Part shown: positions 20,997 through 31,161 of the stretch, one piece after another | Numbering within the stretch: the stretch's first letter is position 1 | How the letters are laid out: every line of letters starts with the position of its first letter | Assembly (NCBI RefSeq): GCF_037975245.1 | Contig: NC_092576.1 | Location: forward strand, 9,317,501-9,381,500 | Reading direction: 5' to 3' | Length of the DNA: 64,000 bases | From: Apostichopus japonicus | Taxonomy: Eukaryota > Echinodermata > Holothuroidea > Aspidochirotida > Stichopodidae | Made by a program: the position numbers and the translations under genes | Notes under the pieces: generated by a model | The model's input: the letters and a program-made list of their open reading frames with translations, nothing else | The model's database searches: none | What the model was told of the DNA's origin: nothing

Positions 20997-22251
20997 TTCT
21001 CCACTCTGGGACTTCTGTATTGTCGTACTGTACTTTCACCAGGTTCATGTACTGGACTGCCTTACTTCCCAGTAGAGGTGTGCATTCACCATCAAGAATA
21101 ACAAACTCTGCCTTGTATTTTTTGTTATTCCTTGGATTCACCAATTTGACTTTCGTGCGTCCCAGTGGTGTGATTGCAGTTTTATTGTACATGGAAAGAA
21201 CTTCATTCTGGTCCATGATGACATTCGTCTTGTCAACATATTTCGCAGGTAGTATGTTGCAAGTTGCTCCAGTGTCGAGTTGAAATTTTACCTCATTTTC
21301 TCCAACCATCATTTTGGCATAAATCTGGTTGACAGGACTGGAGGTCTTTGTTTCATTAATTTTATTGACCTTTCCTTCATTGGTCAACAAAGTCACGGAG
21401 TTGATTTCATCATACTCGTCATCAGTGCTGCTTTGATTCTGTGTGTCAAGTTGATTCACCTTCTTGGTTCCCTTCGTTGATTTGCACATGGAAGCAAAAT
21501 GGTTTTGTTTATGACACACTCGACATTCTTTTCCATACGCTGGACAGTTATCTCGACCTGGTTTGTGACCATATCCACAATATTTACAATTGGTGGACTG
21601 CCCTCTACTTTTGAATGACTGACCTTTACCCTTTGTTTGTCTCGTCTTTGTCATATCCTTTTTGTTTTGGCTGTCGTTGCCCTTCACTGCATGTACAGAA
21701 TCGGATGAATCCATAACTTTCATCCTCTCCTTCGACAATTCAGAAGCTCTGCATGTTTCAATGCACTTCTCTAGCTTTAGGTCTGGTATTCTGAGTAGTC
21801 GTTCCCTCAGATTCATATCTTTAATTCCAACCACAATACGGTCTCGTATCAGTGAATCTTGCAGCGAATCAAAATTACACGTTTGCGATAATAACTTAAT
21901 CTCAGTTATGTATCTTTCAACTGATTCACCGGGTTCCTGGTTTCTTGTGAAAAATTTGTAACGTTCCACAGTTTCATTTTTCTTTGGATCACAATGCGTA
22001 TCAAATGCAGTTATTATCTCTGCAAGTGTTCTCCCTTCTGGAAGACTAGTGACCGGGAATTCTAGTGTTTCATATATCTCTCTGCCGTGTGTGCCAATAA
22101 GATACTTAAACATTTTGACTAGGACATTATCCTCTTTTCCTGATAATGCCAAATCACAATAGAGAGTAAATTCCTCTCTCCACCGCTTCCATACTTGGGG
22201 AAGTTGCGGTGATTGAAAATCAGGGGTATTTGGTGGCTTTAATTGTTCCAT
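20971..22251 (-). CDS. gag: Gypsy gag with zinc knuckles and aspartic protease
   Basis: 426 residues. The capsid-like region spans about residues 10-190 (WKRWREEFTLYCDLA, PEGRTLAEIITAFDTHC, ESVERYITEIKLLSQTCNF). Two cysteine/histidine knuckles follow near 223-258: a CX2C..H..C form, then the canonical CRVCHKQNHFASMC. The protease has its active-site loop FQLDTGATCNILP and the downstream PLLGSKAVQYM segment. The start ATG at 22251 lies about 280 bases inside the 5' LTR. The frame ends at 20971, just after the pol fingers begin in the +1 frame. Confidence 0.92.
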   Translation of the reverse strand: MEQLKPPNTPDFQSPQLPQVWKRWREEFTLYCDLALSGKEDNVLVKMFKYLIGTHGREIYETLEFPVTSLPEGRTLAEIITAFDTHCDPKKNETVERYKFFTRNQEPGESVERYITEIKLLSQTCNFDSLQDSLIRDRIVVGIKDMNLRERLLRIPDLKLEKCIETCRASELSKERMKVMDSSDSVHAVKGNDSQNKKDMTKTRQTKGKGQSFKSRGQSTNCKYCGYGHKPGRDNCPAYGKECRVCHKQNHFASMCKSTKGTKKVNQLDTQNQSSTDDEYDEINSVTLLTNEGKVNKINETKTSSPVNQIYAKMMVGENEVKFQLDTGATCNILPAKYVDKTNVIMDQNEVLSMYNKTAITPLGRTKVKLVNPRNNKKYKAEFVILDGECTPLLGSKAVQYMNLVKVQYDNTEVPEWRNDDRNFVA

Positions 22252-22515
22252 TTTATCCTACACTGAACTGATATTACTAGGCTAAGTATATGGGCGGGTA
22301 GTACTACAGTGGCAATGTATAACTTATGCTATGTCAATCCCCAATATAGGCCCCTACTGTACTAGCATATCACTTTCAGTTCCATAGGACTAGAACGGCA
22401 CACGTCGCAGAACTGATCCTTGTAGTAACTGTCGTTAAAACGTGATCGCGAAATGTTCTATTTCATTCTTTAAAATCGTCCTCGATTTTGCAGGTCCGAT
22501 AACAATTTATATTCT

Positions 22516-22531
22516 TGTGACTTCTGACACC
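22516..22531 (-). other. Primer binding site complementary to tRNA-Leu
   Basis: On the minus strand, TGGTGTCAGAAGTCAC follows the 5' LTR directly. It is complementary over at least 13 nt to the 3' end of animal tRNA-Leu(CAA) (...acttctgaca plus CCA). Confidence 0.85.
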
Positions 22532-22676
22532 ATGTTTCAATCGGTATAATCGATTGGAGGCGTTCGCGACCGATCCAGCAGGGAGACATAACTCGGGAAA
22601 CCGCCATACAAAGTAGACACGTTTATAAGGCAAGCGAATCGTCGGGTGCAACCAACTAAAAACAACTACTTGTTAC
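22532..22676 (-). repeat. Gypsy 5' LTR
   Basis: Paired with 17638-17779. It is followed on the plus strand by the target duplication cccag (22677-22681). Confidence 0.93.
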
Positions 22677-22855
22677 ACCCAGGGCGGCGATCCGTATCCA
22701 CCTAAGTGCCCCCCTTCAAATTCTGGTGCTCTCATGTGCCCCCCCCCCCCCCAAATTGAAAAGTCTGGTGACGCCACTGCTCCTGGCCTGTTACTTCTTC
22801 GTTGTAAGGATAATCCTGCTGATCTCTGTCGATCATGGTCACGGTTTTCGTGAAA

Positions 22856-23570
22856 CTACTCCCTAGGCTCATCGTCATTCATAATGCACACATTATGAAG
22901 GGTGCAGGCTGCCAGTATGGTCTTACAAAGAAATTTTGTATCCTCTGCTCTAAAAAATTGTAGGCGAGGAAACCGCCCCTTCAAATGACCAAACGCACGC
23001 TCTAGGACATTCCGCTGGCGACTCAATTCTTGATTGAATCTTCTTTCCTCGAATCCCAGATTTCCATAATCTCTAAAGGGAGTTATGAGGTACCGCAAAA
23101 GTGGGTAGGCAGAATCACCTAACAATTAAATCCAGGAGGGAATTTTTTATCATCCCCCATTAAAGAGCAATTGCTGAACAATCTTGTATCGTGAACACTG
23201 CCAGGTCATCCAGTCAGGACGTGTTTGAAAAGTAAATTACTGGTACACACTCCCTGTAACTGCATTGAATAGAATTGCTTCACATGACTGTGGGAATTTC
23301 TGATGTGTGTGCCGTCGACTGCACCAAGGGTATTTGGCAGCCTCCCAATCCTTCGGAATCCTTCAGATACAGCTCGCTTGCTAGCATCACTAACTGACCA
23401 GGAAACAAGTCGTGGCATAACATCTGTTACTTTGGATTAAGCAACTCTGCAGCAAACATTGTGATATGTGGACTGAGACACCCCAAATCTGCCAGACATT
23501 GTCCTGAAGCTCTCAATGTTGCCTATAGAAGAAGAAAATGTGATCTTATTGAAAGATTATTAACTAAGTC
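22856..23570 (-). pseudogene. PIF/Harbinger transposase (HARBI1-like) pseudogene
   Basis: Reading on the minus strand: RTMSGRFGVSQSTYHNV (helix-turn-helix-like region), RRIGRLPNTLGAVDGTHI (first catalytic Asp region), PGSVHDTRLF, LGDSAYPLLRYLITPF (second Asp) and RNVLERAFGHLKGRF (Glu-containing RxxxERxFG motif), ending with CTLHNVCI. This is the DDE_4 transposase fold. Disruptions are an in-frame TAA in the linker after CCRVA, a TGA where the family has Trp before PGSVHD, and a frameshift just before LGDSAYP. The element is dead. Confidence 0.85.
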
Positions 23571-23879
23571 ACTCTAAAACAGCCCAATCAAATCCTGCAG
23601 GCCGGCCTGGCATCTACGTACGTAAACCTGACATGGAACTATATAGGCCTATACATCGGCATGCTGGCCAAAGTACTTACAAAGAGTACGGGGACCAAGC
23701 TTATAACAGTTGTTTACTAGCATGACTTTATGATGACTGATGTATGCGGGTCAATGGAGGCACGTACAGTGAAGAGGATAGTGTTATAGGTGCAGTACCA
23801 GTGTCACACCATTTCTTGGAATGCATTTCCATGCAGGGAGACCACAAAGAAAAAGCAGCAACAACTATAGGCGTACTTA

Positions 23880-24022
23880 CCAACGAACCACAGAAACATT
23901 AGGAGCTGTTTTTTCTGTGTCACTGATTTCGTGCCACCAGTTTTCGGGCGTTGGAATATTCGAGCTCGCTAATTGATTTATAAGTATTTCTGCGGTGGAG
24001 CTGTCTAGTCTAAATGAAACTT
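23880..24022 (-). pseudogene. Possible upstream exon of the Harbinger pseudogene
   Basis: The minus frame reads FRLDSSTAEILINQLAS, then NIPTPENWWHEISDTEK, up to a donor-like GTAAGTAC. It resembles the N-terminal 'FR(M/L)....F..L...L' part of HARBI1 proteins. The splice phase does not match the acceptor at about 23525, consistent with decay. Confidence 0.4.
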
Positions 24023-24039
24023 GAAATCAAGGTCGTCGT

Positions 24040-25150
24040 ATCGATGCACAATGTTTTCCGAAATTCCAACTACTCGAGGAACCTCTTCCCTTTCCAGCTT
24101 ACAGCTTTTCAGCCGACATGACTGGAAAAAACGCCTTAGTATGCTGCATAGCAATTAATTGTTGCATCTCACATTCCTGGAGATAAATCTGTAGAATCAT
24201 AGCAATGCAAACTTTTCTCCTTCTTGTCTGGGCATCCATGCTCTGTTGTTTTATTTTATTTTACAATTATTATTATTTTATTATGTTTATATTTTTCATT
24301 TCACTATTTGTTTTTTATTTCAGGGCCTCGGGGAGATAAGCTTTACGCTAACCGAGTATACCCTTTAATGTTAAATAATAAATAATAATAACATATAAAC
24401 CACACTATCAATACGACTACTTCATGACGTTTTGCCCATTCAGTCGTTCGTGTCGTCTATTCACCACGCATGCGTAACGAAGTTAACTGACGTCGAGAAG
24501 ATTACTCGAGTTGCTACGCGAGTAGAGGAGTCGAACGCACCTATAAGTAATTCTTACCGCATATGACTAAACAGGTCAGAATGATTCGATGAATGTAGTT
24601 TTTACCCTTAACTACGTTAGAAATACGCCCTTGTGTGTATGTAAACAATACTTTACAGCAAACACACGATCTGAGTGTGTCATACTGTAGATTCTTGACA
24701 GTGAATACGCAGAATCATTCAGATAAATTAATAGAAGGGGTTACAAATATTAACATCCAGTCTCTAATCTCAGCAACTTAACTTCACATTTGTATTTAAT
24801 AATTTACCTTCACTATAGCCTAGGGATGGGGGAGGCAGCACCTGTAGTTTTACATTATTCTAAATCATGAGCACAATCTGCTGTTATCAACTTTTATTCA
24901 CAGTAGTTGTAAACGAAAGGTCATTGTTTTATCATTTATACTGTATCAGCAGGAAGGGCCAGCAGAGAAATGTCTGCAAAGTGAATTTGTGAAGACAATA
25001 CATGAAAACCAAACATGTTTATTTTGGCATGTCCCTAAGTTTCAAAGGAATCTCCGGCATGATGAAAGAAATTGTTACAACAATCTAATAAGAGAGTTAA
25101 AACACTAGGATAGCAAAGTGCTAATCTCCCTTTAAAAAAAATCCAAACAT
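24040..25150. other. No supportable gene
   Basis: AT-rich sequence with a short 'aataataataa' stretch near 24375. Nothing else was recognised. Confidence 0.5.
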
Positions 25151-25933
25151 AACTTAAAGGGGTTATGAAATGAAAAAAAATCATGTCTTGGAATGGTTTT
25201 TCTACATTACTACAACACCACCCATGCACAACTTTCCGTAAAAACGGCTTCAAACGCCAGAAATTCGCTGTCAAAGTATCCCCTAGAGACCTCTCGAGCT
25301 GCCACTCGTTAAATAAAAGCTGCCCACAGCAGTTCCTTTGACGTCAAAGGAACCATTTCAGCCAAAGCCGACTCCCCGCTGTTTACCGATACGACGTTAC
25401 ACAGTTTACTACATGTAACCACAACACTCTTCTCATCAATTGAAAATGTCTTCTCCCGAATCTTCCGATTCCGAGGATGTAGGACTTCACCTCTCAGGAC
25501 ATTCGTAAGCTTTGACGAAAATTATTTTCTTGATAAAGAAGAGCAGGAAATAGTTTTCAAGGGTGATGAAGATAATATCGGTGTTTTCCCTATCAATTGA
25601 GCCCCTTGCAGAAGAATTTTAAAACGATCCCGATGGCCGAGAGCAGAACGGTTGGACGACACTGAACCGAATGTGGTCGGTTTAGCATAAACAAAACCAC
25701 CGTTATTAAGACCATCATATGATTTAAATTATCTCGAATGTCGATGATCCTGCTATTGAACTTCGTAGCAAAGCTTCTAGAATTTTGTGTCTTACAATGC
25801 AAGGAAAATGTGACATTCTGTACAGTGCAACCCTATAGTACTAGTAGTGGTAACATGGGGTCTAGACCTAACTAATAGACGTTGAATAACAGGTTAGCCC
25901 GTGTAATTGTACCATCCAACTGTTACGTAAAAT

Positions 25934-26201
25934 CAAGGGCGTAGGAACCGGGGGGCTGGGGCGCCAGCCCCCCCAGTGAAAAATATGGTGGGGCGAAAGC
26001 TTCATTCCGCCCCCCGCTTCGCAAGTCAGAAAACCCCTTTTTCATTTCCAAATGAGAAAAAAATCTCATTTGGAGCACCAAATTGCATCTAAGGCCAGGT
26101 GAAAATGCAAAATTATTTACAAAATGGAGTGGGTGCTGAAGTGTGCTATATTGCACCAAATTCTTCAGCCCCCCAATCAAAAGTACCTTCCTACGCCACT
26201 G
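25934..26201. mobile_element. hAT-like MITE F (268 bp)
   Basis: CAAGGGCGTAGGAA at the start and TTCCTACGCCACTG at the end, flanked by the exact 8-bp duplication cgtaaaat (25926-25933, 26202-26209). Its internal sequence is shared with element G. Confidence 0.9.
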
Positions 26202-26666
26202 CGTAAAATCTCAACACAACGCCAGTTTTACCACAAAAGAAAACTTGCAGATCTAGTATTGATTGTTCTTAAACCAACTGGCTATAAGTTTTGTGCAAAA
26301 TATTAAGTAACCAAAAAAAACCTCGTCATTTGCTGTATCAAGGAGGCCTACGCTATGGTCATAACAAGTAATTTGGCAACAGTATAGGCCTACAGGCACT
26401 CGTAACGTTGTGTATGTGTAGTGTTTTGAACGAGTCGTGTTCAAATTCTTTGATTTCTGTCATCTTTTGGAAAAGCTTGCAGTAGAAACCCGTCTTTACT
26501 TGTGGTGGAACAACCTGATACCACATATCGGCTAGGCATATTGAACAGTTACGAGATAAACTTACGTGAAAACAAAACTCCAAACACCAAATCTCAATTA
26601 CTACGGAGCGCTGCAATAGTGTAATGTTGTGTGTTCTCAGACGTTTAAGAATGTAAACAGCGTCTC

Positions 26667-27001
26667 CAAGAGCGTAGGAACCGGTGGGGGCTGAGGGCTT
26701 GTGAAAAATATGGAGGGGCGGATGTATCATTCCGTCCCCCCCCCCCCGCTTCGCGAGTCAGAAAACCCCTTTTTCATTCCCAAATGAGAAAAATATCTCA
26801 TTTGGAACACCAACTTGCATCTAAGGCCAGGTGAAAATGCAAAATTATATACAAAATGGAGTGGGTGGGTTGAAGTGTACTATATTGCACCAAATTGCAT
26901 CTGAGGACACCTGGAAATTCAAAAATAGACCCCTCCCCCAGGCCGGCCATCAGTCTTCAGCCCCCCCCCCCCCCACTCAAAAGTACCTTCCTACGCCACT
27001 G
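26667..27001. mobile_element. hAT-like MITE G (335 bp)
   Basis: The same family as F, flanked by the exact 8-bp duplication agcgtctc (26659-26666, 27002-27009). It is longer than F by an internal segment between 'atattgcaccaaatt' and the poly-C block. Confidence 0.9.
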
Positions 27002-27219
27002 AGCGTCTCGGGAGTGAGCTGAGTTTCTCGACTGACGTCACGCCGCATTACCGTAAATACAATATTTTTTTAGAAAGCTTTCATTAACCTCGAATGTTTG
27101 ATCGTTTATTCCTCGAGGATGCAAGCTTGGTTTGACACAAATCGGGTAACATTGGAAAGCTACGAGTGTACAGAATACGATGATAAAGAAAAAAATTGCC
27201 ATTTCATAACGTCTTTAAA

Positions 27220-27375
27220 TAAAAGAAAATTAATACAGTGTTTAATTTTTGTTATCTCAAGTGGCAACTGATTCCATTTATATGAAGCAAGATGAGAAAA
27301 TTTTCTTTTTGTAATAGGTTTTTCCGCCTTGAAAAAATGTAAATATGTAATATGTTGATATGTATAAGTAAACAT
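27220..27375 (-). pseudogene. LINE C-terminal tail relic
   Basis: The minus frame has KRKFSHLASYKWNQLPLEI, the '(F/Y)S..A...WN.LP..I' signature at the end of CR1/L2-type polymerases. Past about 27218 the frame runs into the TTAA element. Confidence 0.55.
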
Positions 27376-27379
27376 GTCC

Positions 27380-28560
27380 GAAGTATACTAAGAGGTTTCT
27401 CCATTTACAGATGTATATATAAGTCATAATTAATATATTATCCTTCGTTGTATTGTCAATAGCCTGCCATAATAAGAGTTAAAATAAATCTCGATATCTA
27501 TTTTTGACAGTTGCATTAATAACTATTCAAGCTAGCGCTTTTTGTACTTTCACTATTATTTAAAGTACTTCACTCTAAACTGCACTAATCTAAACTTGGT
27601 AAAATATACCCATTGTAGTATAAAATACTACAATCATGATCAATAAATGATATTGATTTGCCATAGTCATGCGAGTCTTCCAATTACTATTCTTCAAACG
27701 TAATCCATCATGCTAATAACTTAAAAAAAAATATCAAGTTAAACACCAAGCCAGTTTTCACATTATCAAGAGGCCTGTCTCATTTAAATTGATAAATAAC
27801 ACATTTTCGTGATTTAGTGTAGTCATTTGTTGCTTCAAAGCAATGAACATTGTTGAAGTTTTTTTTAGTGTGTTTGACCATGTCATTCCCATTACACTAT
27901 CCTTTATGTATAGCATAGATTCAAACCATGCATATATGTGCACTAAGACCGACAATGGACTAAGAACCGTCCCTTGGGAATTTCTCCATGTGTTATTTCT
28001 GTCAGAACAGTAGTTGCAAAGAACAGCATGTTTTATTTATAAATGGTTGTTTGTGGGTTCAAGGAACTGACATATTCCATGTCCGGTACATGAAACAAAA
28101 CGATTTACTCAGGAAAATTTTGTCGGCGTTCAGCCTTCTAGTTTCGTTTATTTCTAAAGAAGGTGGCGCTACAGAGATAGGTAAAAGACAATACAGTAAA
28201 ATATTTCTGGCATTCGGAAAGCGTTTTATTCTGATTTCAGAATACTAGGTTTTTTCGAATTCACATTGATGCGTCTTAATTTACGCATTCGTCTTTTTGG
28301 TACAGATATTTGTCGAAGCAGAATCTTTCACCTACAAGGAATCGATGTTTTATCTTAGACACTTTTCTGTATGGATGTTAGTTAAAGCATCGTCGGCATT
28401 GAAAAGAAAGGATACTATAGTTACTATGTACATGCCTTTATAGTGAAAATGTATTAGCTAACATTATATTACATTATCACATACAATCTTCAATGGAACA
28501 AAATATTACATGTTGAAGATGATGTGATTATTTAACGCAATTACAACTGTCAGACTGCTA
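27380..28560. other. No supportable gene
   Basis: AT-rich DNA with scattered short ORFs and no domain or splice support. Confidence 0.5.
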
Positions 28561-28561
28561 A

Positions 28562-30200
28562 AGTAACCTACATACTCTAACTGGTACGAACGGTGTTTCG
28601 TCTATCATTCTGATAGGTGTTTGGTGTTGGTATTTTTGCGGTGTTGGTGATTCCATATCATATATTCTTCTGGTCAGGTGGGATTTAAAGTAACCTATAT
28701 ACACTAACTGATTCGAACGGTGTCTCGTCTATCATTCTGATAGGTGTTTGGTGTTGGTGTTTTTTCGGTGTTGGTGATTTTATATCATATATTCTTCTGG
28801 TCAGGTGGGATTTAAAGTAACCTATATACACTAACTGATTCGAACGGTGTCTCGTCTATCATTCTGATAGGTGTTTGGTGTTGGTGTTTTTTCGGTGTTG
28901 GTGATTTTATATTCTATATTCTTCTAGTCAGGTGGGAGTTAAAGTAACCTACATACACTAACTGATACAATCGGTGGTTTGTCTATCGTTCTGATAGGTG
29001 TTTGGTGGTGGTATTTTTTCGGTGTTGGTGATTCCATATTCTATATTCTTCTTGTCAGGTGGGAGTTAAACTAACTTACATACACTAACTGACACGATCG
29101 GTGTTTTGTCTATCATTCTGATAGGTGTTTGGTGTTGGTATTTTTTCGGTGTTGGTGATTCCATATTCTATATTCTTCTTGTCAGGTGGGAGTTAAACTA
29201 ACTTACATACACTAACTGACACGATCGGTGTTTTGTCTATCATTCTGATAGGTGTTTGGTGTTGGTATTTTTTTCGGTGTTGGTGATTCCATATTCTATA
29301 TTCTTCTAGTCTGATGGGAGTTAAAGTAACCTACATACACTAACTGATACGATCGGTGTTTTGTCTATCTGTCTGATAGGTGTTTGGTGGTGGTGTTTTT
29401 TCGGTGTTGGTGATTCTATATTCTTCTAGTCAGGCGGGAGTTGAAGTAACCTACATACACTAACTGATACGATCGGTGTCTTGTCTATCATTCTGATAGG
29501 TGTTTGGTGTTGGTATTTTTTCGGTGTTGGTGATTCTATATTCTATATTCTTCTAGTCAAGTGTGAGTTAAAGTATCCTACATACACTAACTGATACGAT
29601 CGGTTTTTTGATTATCATTCTGATAGGTGTTTGGTGTTTGTGTTTTTTCGGTGTTGGTGATTCTATATTCTATATTCTTCTAGTCAGATGGGAGTTAAAG
29701 TAACCAACTAACACTTACTGATACGATCGGTGTTTTGTCTATCATTCTGATAGGTGTTTGGTGTTGGTATTTTTTCGGTGTTGGTGATTCTATATTCTAT
29801 ATTCTTCTAGTCAAGTGTGAGTTAAAGTATCCTACATACACTAACTGATACGATCGGTTTTTTGATTATCATTCTGATAGGTGTTTGGTGTTTGTGTTTT
29901 TTCGGTGTTGGTGATTCTATATTCTATATTCTTCTAGTCAGATGGGAGTTAAAGTAACCAACTAACACTTACTGATACGATCGGTGTTTTGTCTATCATT
30001 CTGATAGGTGTTTGGTGTTGGTGTATTTTGGGTGTTGGTGATTCCATATTCTATATTCTTCTAATCAGGTGGGAGTTAAAGTAACCTACATACACTGGCT
30101 GACACGATCGGTGTTTTGTCTATCATTCTGATAGGTGTTTGATGTTGGTATTTTTTCGGTGTTGGTGATTCCGTATTCTATATTCCTTTATTCTGGCGGG
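28562..30200 (+). repeat. Minisatellite, ~13 copies of a ~126-bp unit
   Basis: Each unit contains a near-invariant 'ctatcattctgatagg' hairpin (CTATCA/TGATAG around TTC), then 'tgtttggtgttgg', 'ttttttcggtgttggtgatt', 'atattctatattcttct' and 'gtgggagttaaagtaacc'. The hairpin recurs at about 28.60, 28.73, 28.86, 28.99, 29.12, 29.24, 29.37, 29.49, 29.62, 29.74, 29.87, 30.00 and 30.12 kb. Two adjacent pairs (about 29.56-29.81 and 29.81-30.07 kb) are near-identical, giving a ~255-bp higher-order repeat. The array ends about 960 bp before the protease start codon. Confidence 0.95.
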
Positions 30201-30736
30201 AGTGGACTAAGGGTCTCGTGGTTAAGGCTTATAAAGAAGTATGCAGGCATAACATTAATGTTTGTGTATTACAACTTAATAATTTAATTAATTATGTCAA
30301 ACATCTTGTCATACTTTATCATGCCTCGACTTAAAAAAAACTTGCCTTTCTCATATCTATGAAACAAAAAATAAGGAGCAAAGAACTTCAAAATGAGCTT
30401 CAGCTAGTAATATATTTATTGAAAGAGAGCCTCACAGTGTAAAGTTATCTCATTGATTTTGCTAATATTTAGCTAAGACATCATCCGTGTTTTAATATAC
30501 TCTCCACTCAATGCGTAAACTTGTATTTGAAAAACATGATATCAATCTGTATACTTCTCTGCAGGGTTTACTGACTGCACAATACAACTTCACAAACGTT
30601 TCCCTCACTTTTATTTGTAATGTTTATTGTTCATATGTGGCCTTGTTATATCAGCTGGATCAGATAATCATTTCCCATGTATTGAAATCTTCCAAAGGCT
30701 TTCAGTAATCTCGTACCGTGGTACATGTAAACAATT

Positions 30737-31015
30737 GAAAGTGCAAGACCGCTGTGTATCGATATCACTCTAACACAGCCTATTGAAGACGGTGAAATCG
30801 GTAAGTTTCGAAATAATATCGCCGAATTGATAAATCTACTTCACTTTCAATCTAACTTTAATTATAAATTTAAAATAGTTATATAATTTAATAATCTAAA
30901 ATTGTATATATAAATATATAAATGTGAAAGACCGCTGTCTGAACTATTTCAGACTATAAAGTTTCTAAATAATAACGTTGAATTTCTTTGTACATTTTCT
31001 TCACTTTCAATTCTA
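30737..31015 (+). promoter_or_regulatory. Duplicated upstream segment, possible promoter or 5' UTR of the protease
   Basis: Two diverged copies share 'agaccgctgt', 'gtttc(g/t)aaataata', 'gaatt' and 'cttcactttcaat' (about 30745-30855 and 30925-31015). The first copy contains a donor-like G|GTAAGT at 30801, and TTTATTTAG|G at 31136 could be its acceptor, so a non-coding first exon is possible. No TATA box is clear. Confidence 0.3.
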
Positions 31016-31161
31016 CATTGGTTGAAATCAATTATTTTAATTTTAGCAGGGCAAAGAAATGGTTGTGTTTTTAGTTTAAATTTTCAGTTCATTGGTTCAT
31101 TCATTCGTTCATTGATTCATTCCTTTCTTTATTTAGGTAGCTAAAACTTGAAAACTTGAAA

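Larger units (their letters stand above)
17638..22676 (-). mobile_element. Ty3/Gypsy LTR retrotransposon (Mag/SURL-like), 5.04 kb
   Basis: Complete element on the minus strand: 5' LTR (22532-22676), primer binding site, gag-protease, RT-RNase H-integrase, polypurine tract, 3' LTR, and a 5-bp target duplication (cccag). The near-identical LTRs indicate recent insertion. Domain order RT-RH-INT and the double-knuckle gag with DTGA protease match the Mag/SURL branch known from echinoderms. The SURL assignment rests on recalled features (short LTRs, tRNA-Leu primer, single ORF) and has not been tested by phylogeny. Confidence 0.93.
16942..22779. mobile_element. hAT-like element E carrying a nested Gypsy element
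   Basis: CAGTGGCGTCGCCAG at the left and CTGGTGACGCCACTG at the right are inverted with one mismatch. They are flanked by the exact 8-bp duplication ctcctggc at 16934-16941 and 22780-22787. Without the Gypsy insertion (17638-22676) the element is about 0.8 kb and non-coding, with poly-C blocks after the left end and before the right end. It landed at the 3' end of the LINE. Confidence 0.88.
25154..27218. mobile_element. TTAA-flanked non-autonomous DNA element (2.06 kb with insertions)
   Basis: TTAA at 25154-25157 and 27215-27218 bound a 15-bp inverted repeat, aggggttatgaaatg at the left and catttcataacgtct at the right (two mismatches). TTAA duplications are typical of piggyBac-like elements, although the terminal bases are not the usual CCC. 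Two small hAT-like insertions (25934-26201, 26667-27001) account for about 0.6 kb. It lies against a minus-strand LINE tail. Confidence 0.65.

Noticed and set aside
18791-21961. Several plus-strand ORFs of 66-132 residues
   Set aside because: They are antisense shadows of the Gypsy gag and pol frames.
28562-30200. CRISPR-like array
   Set aside because: The units are contiguous ~126-bp tandem repeats without unique spacers, in an animal genome.
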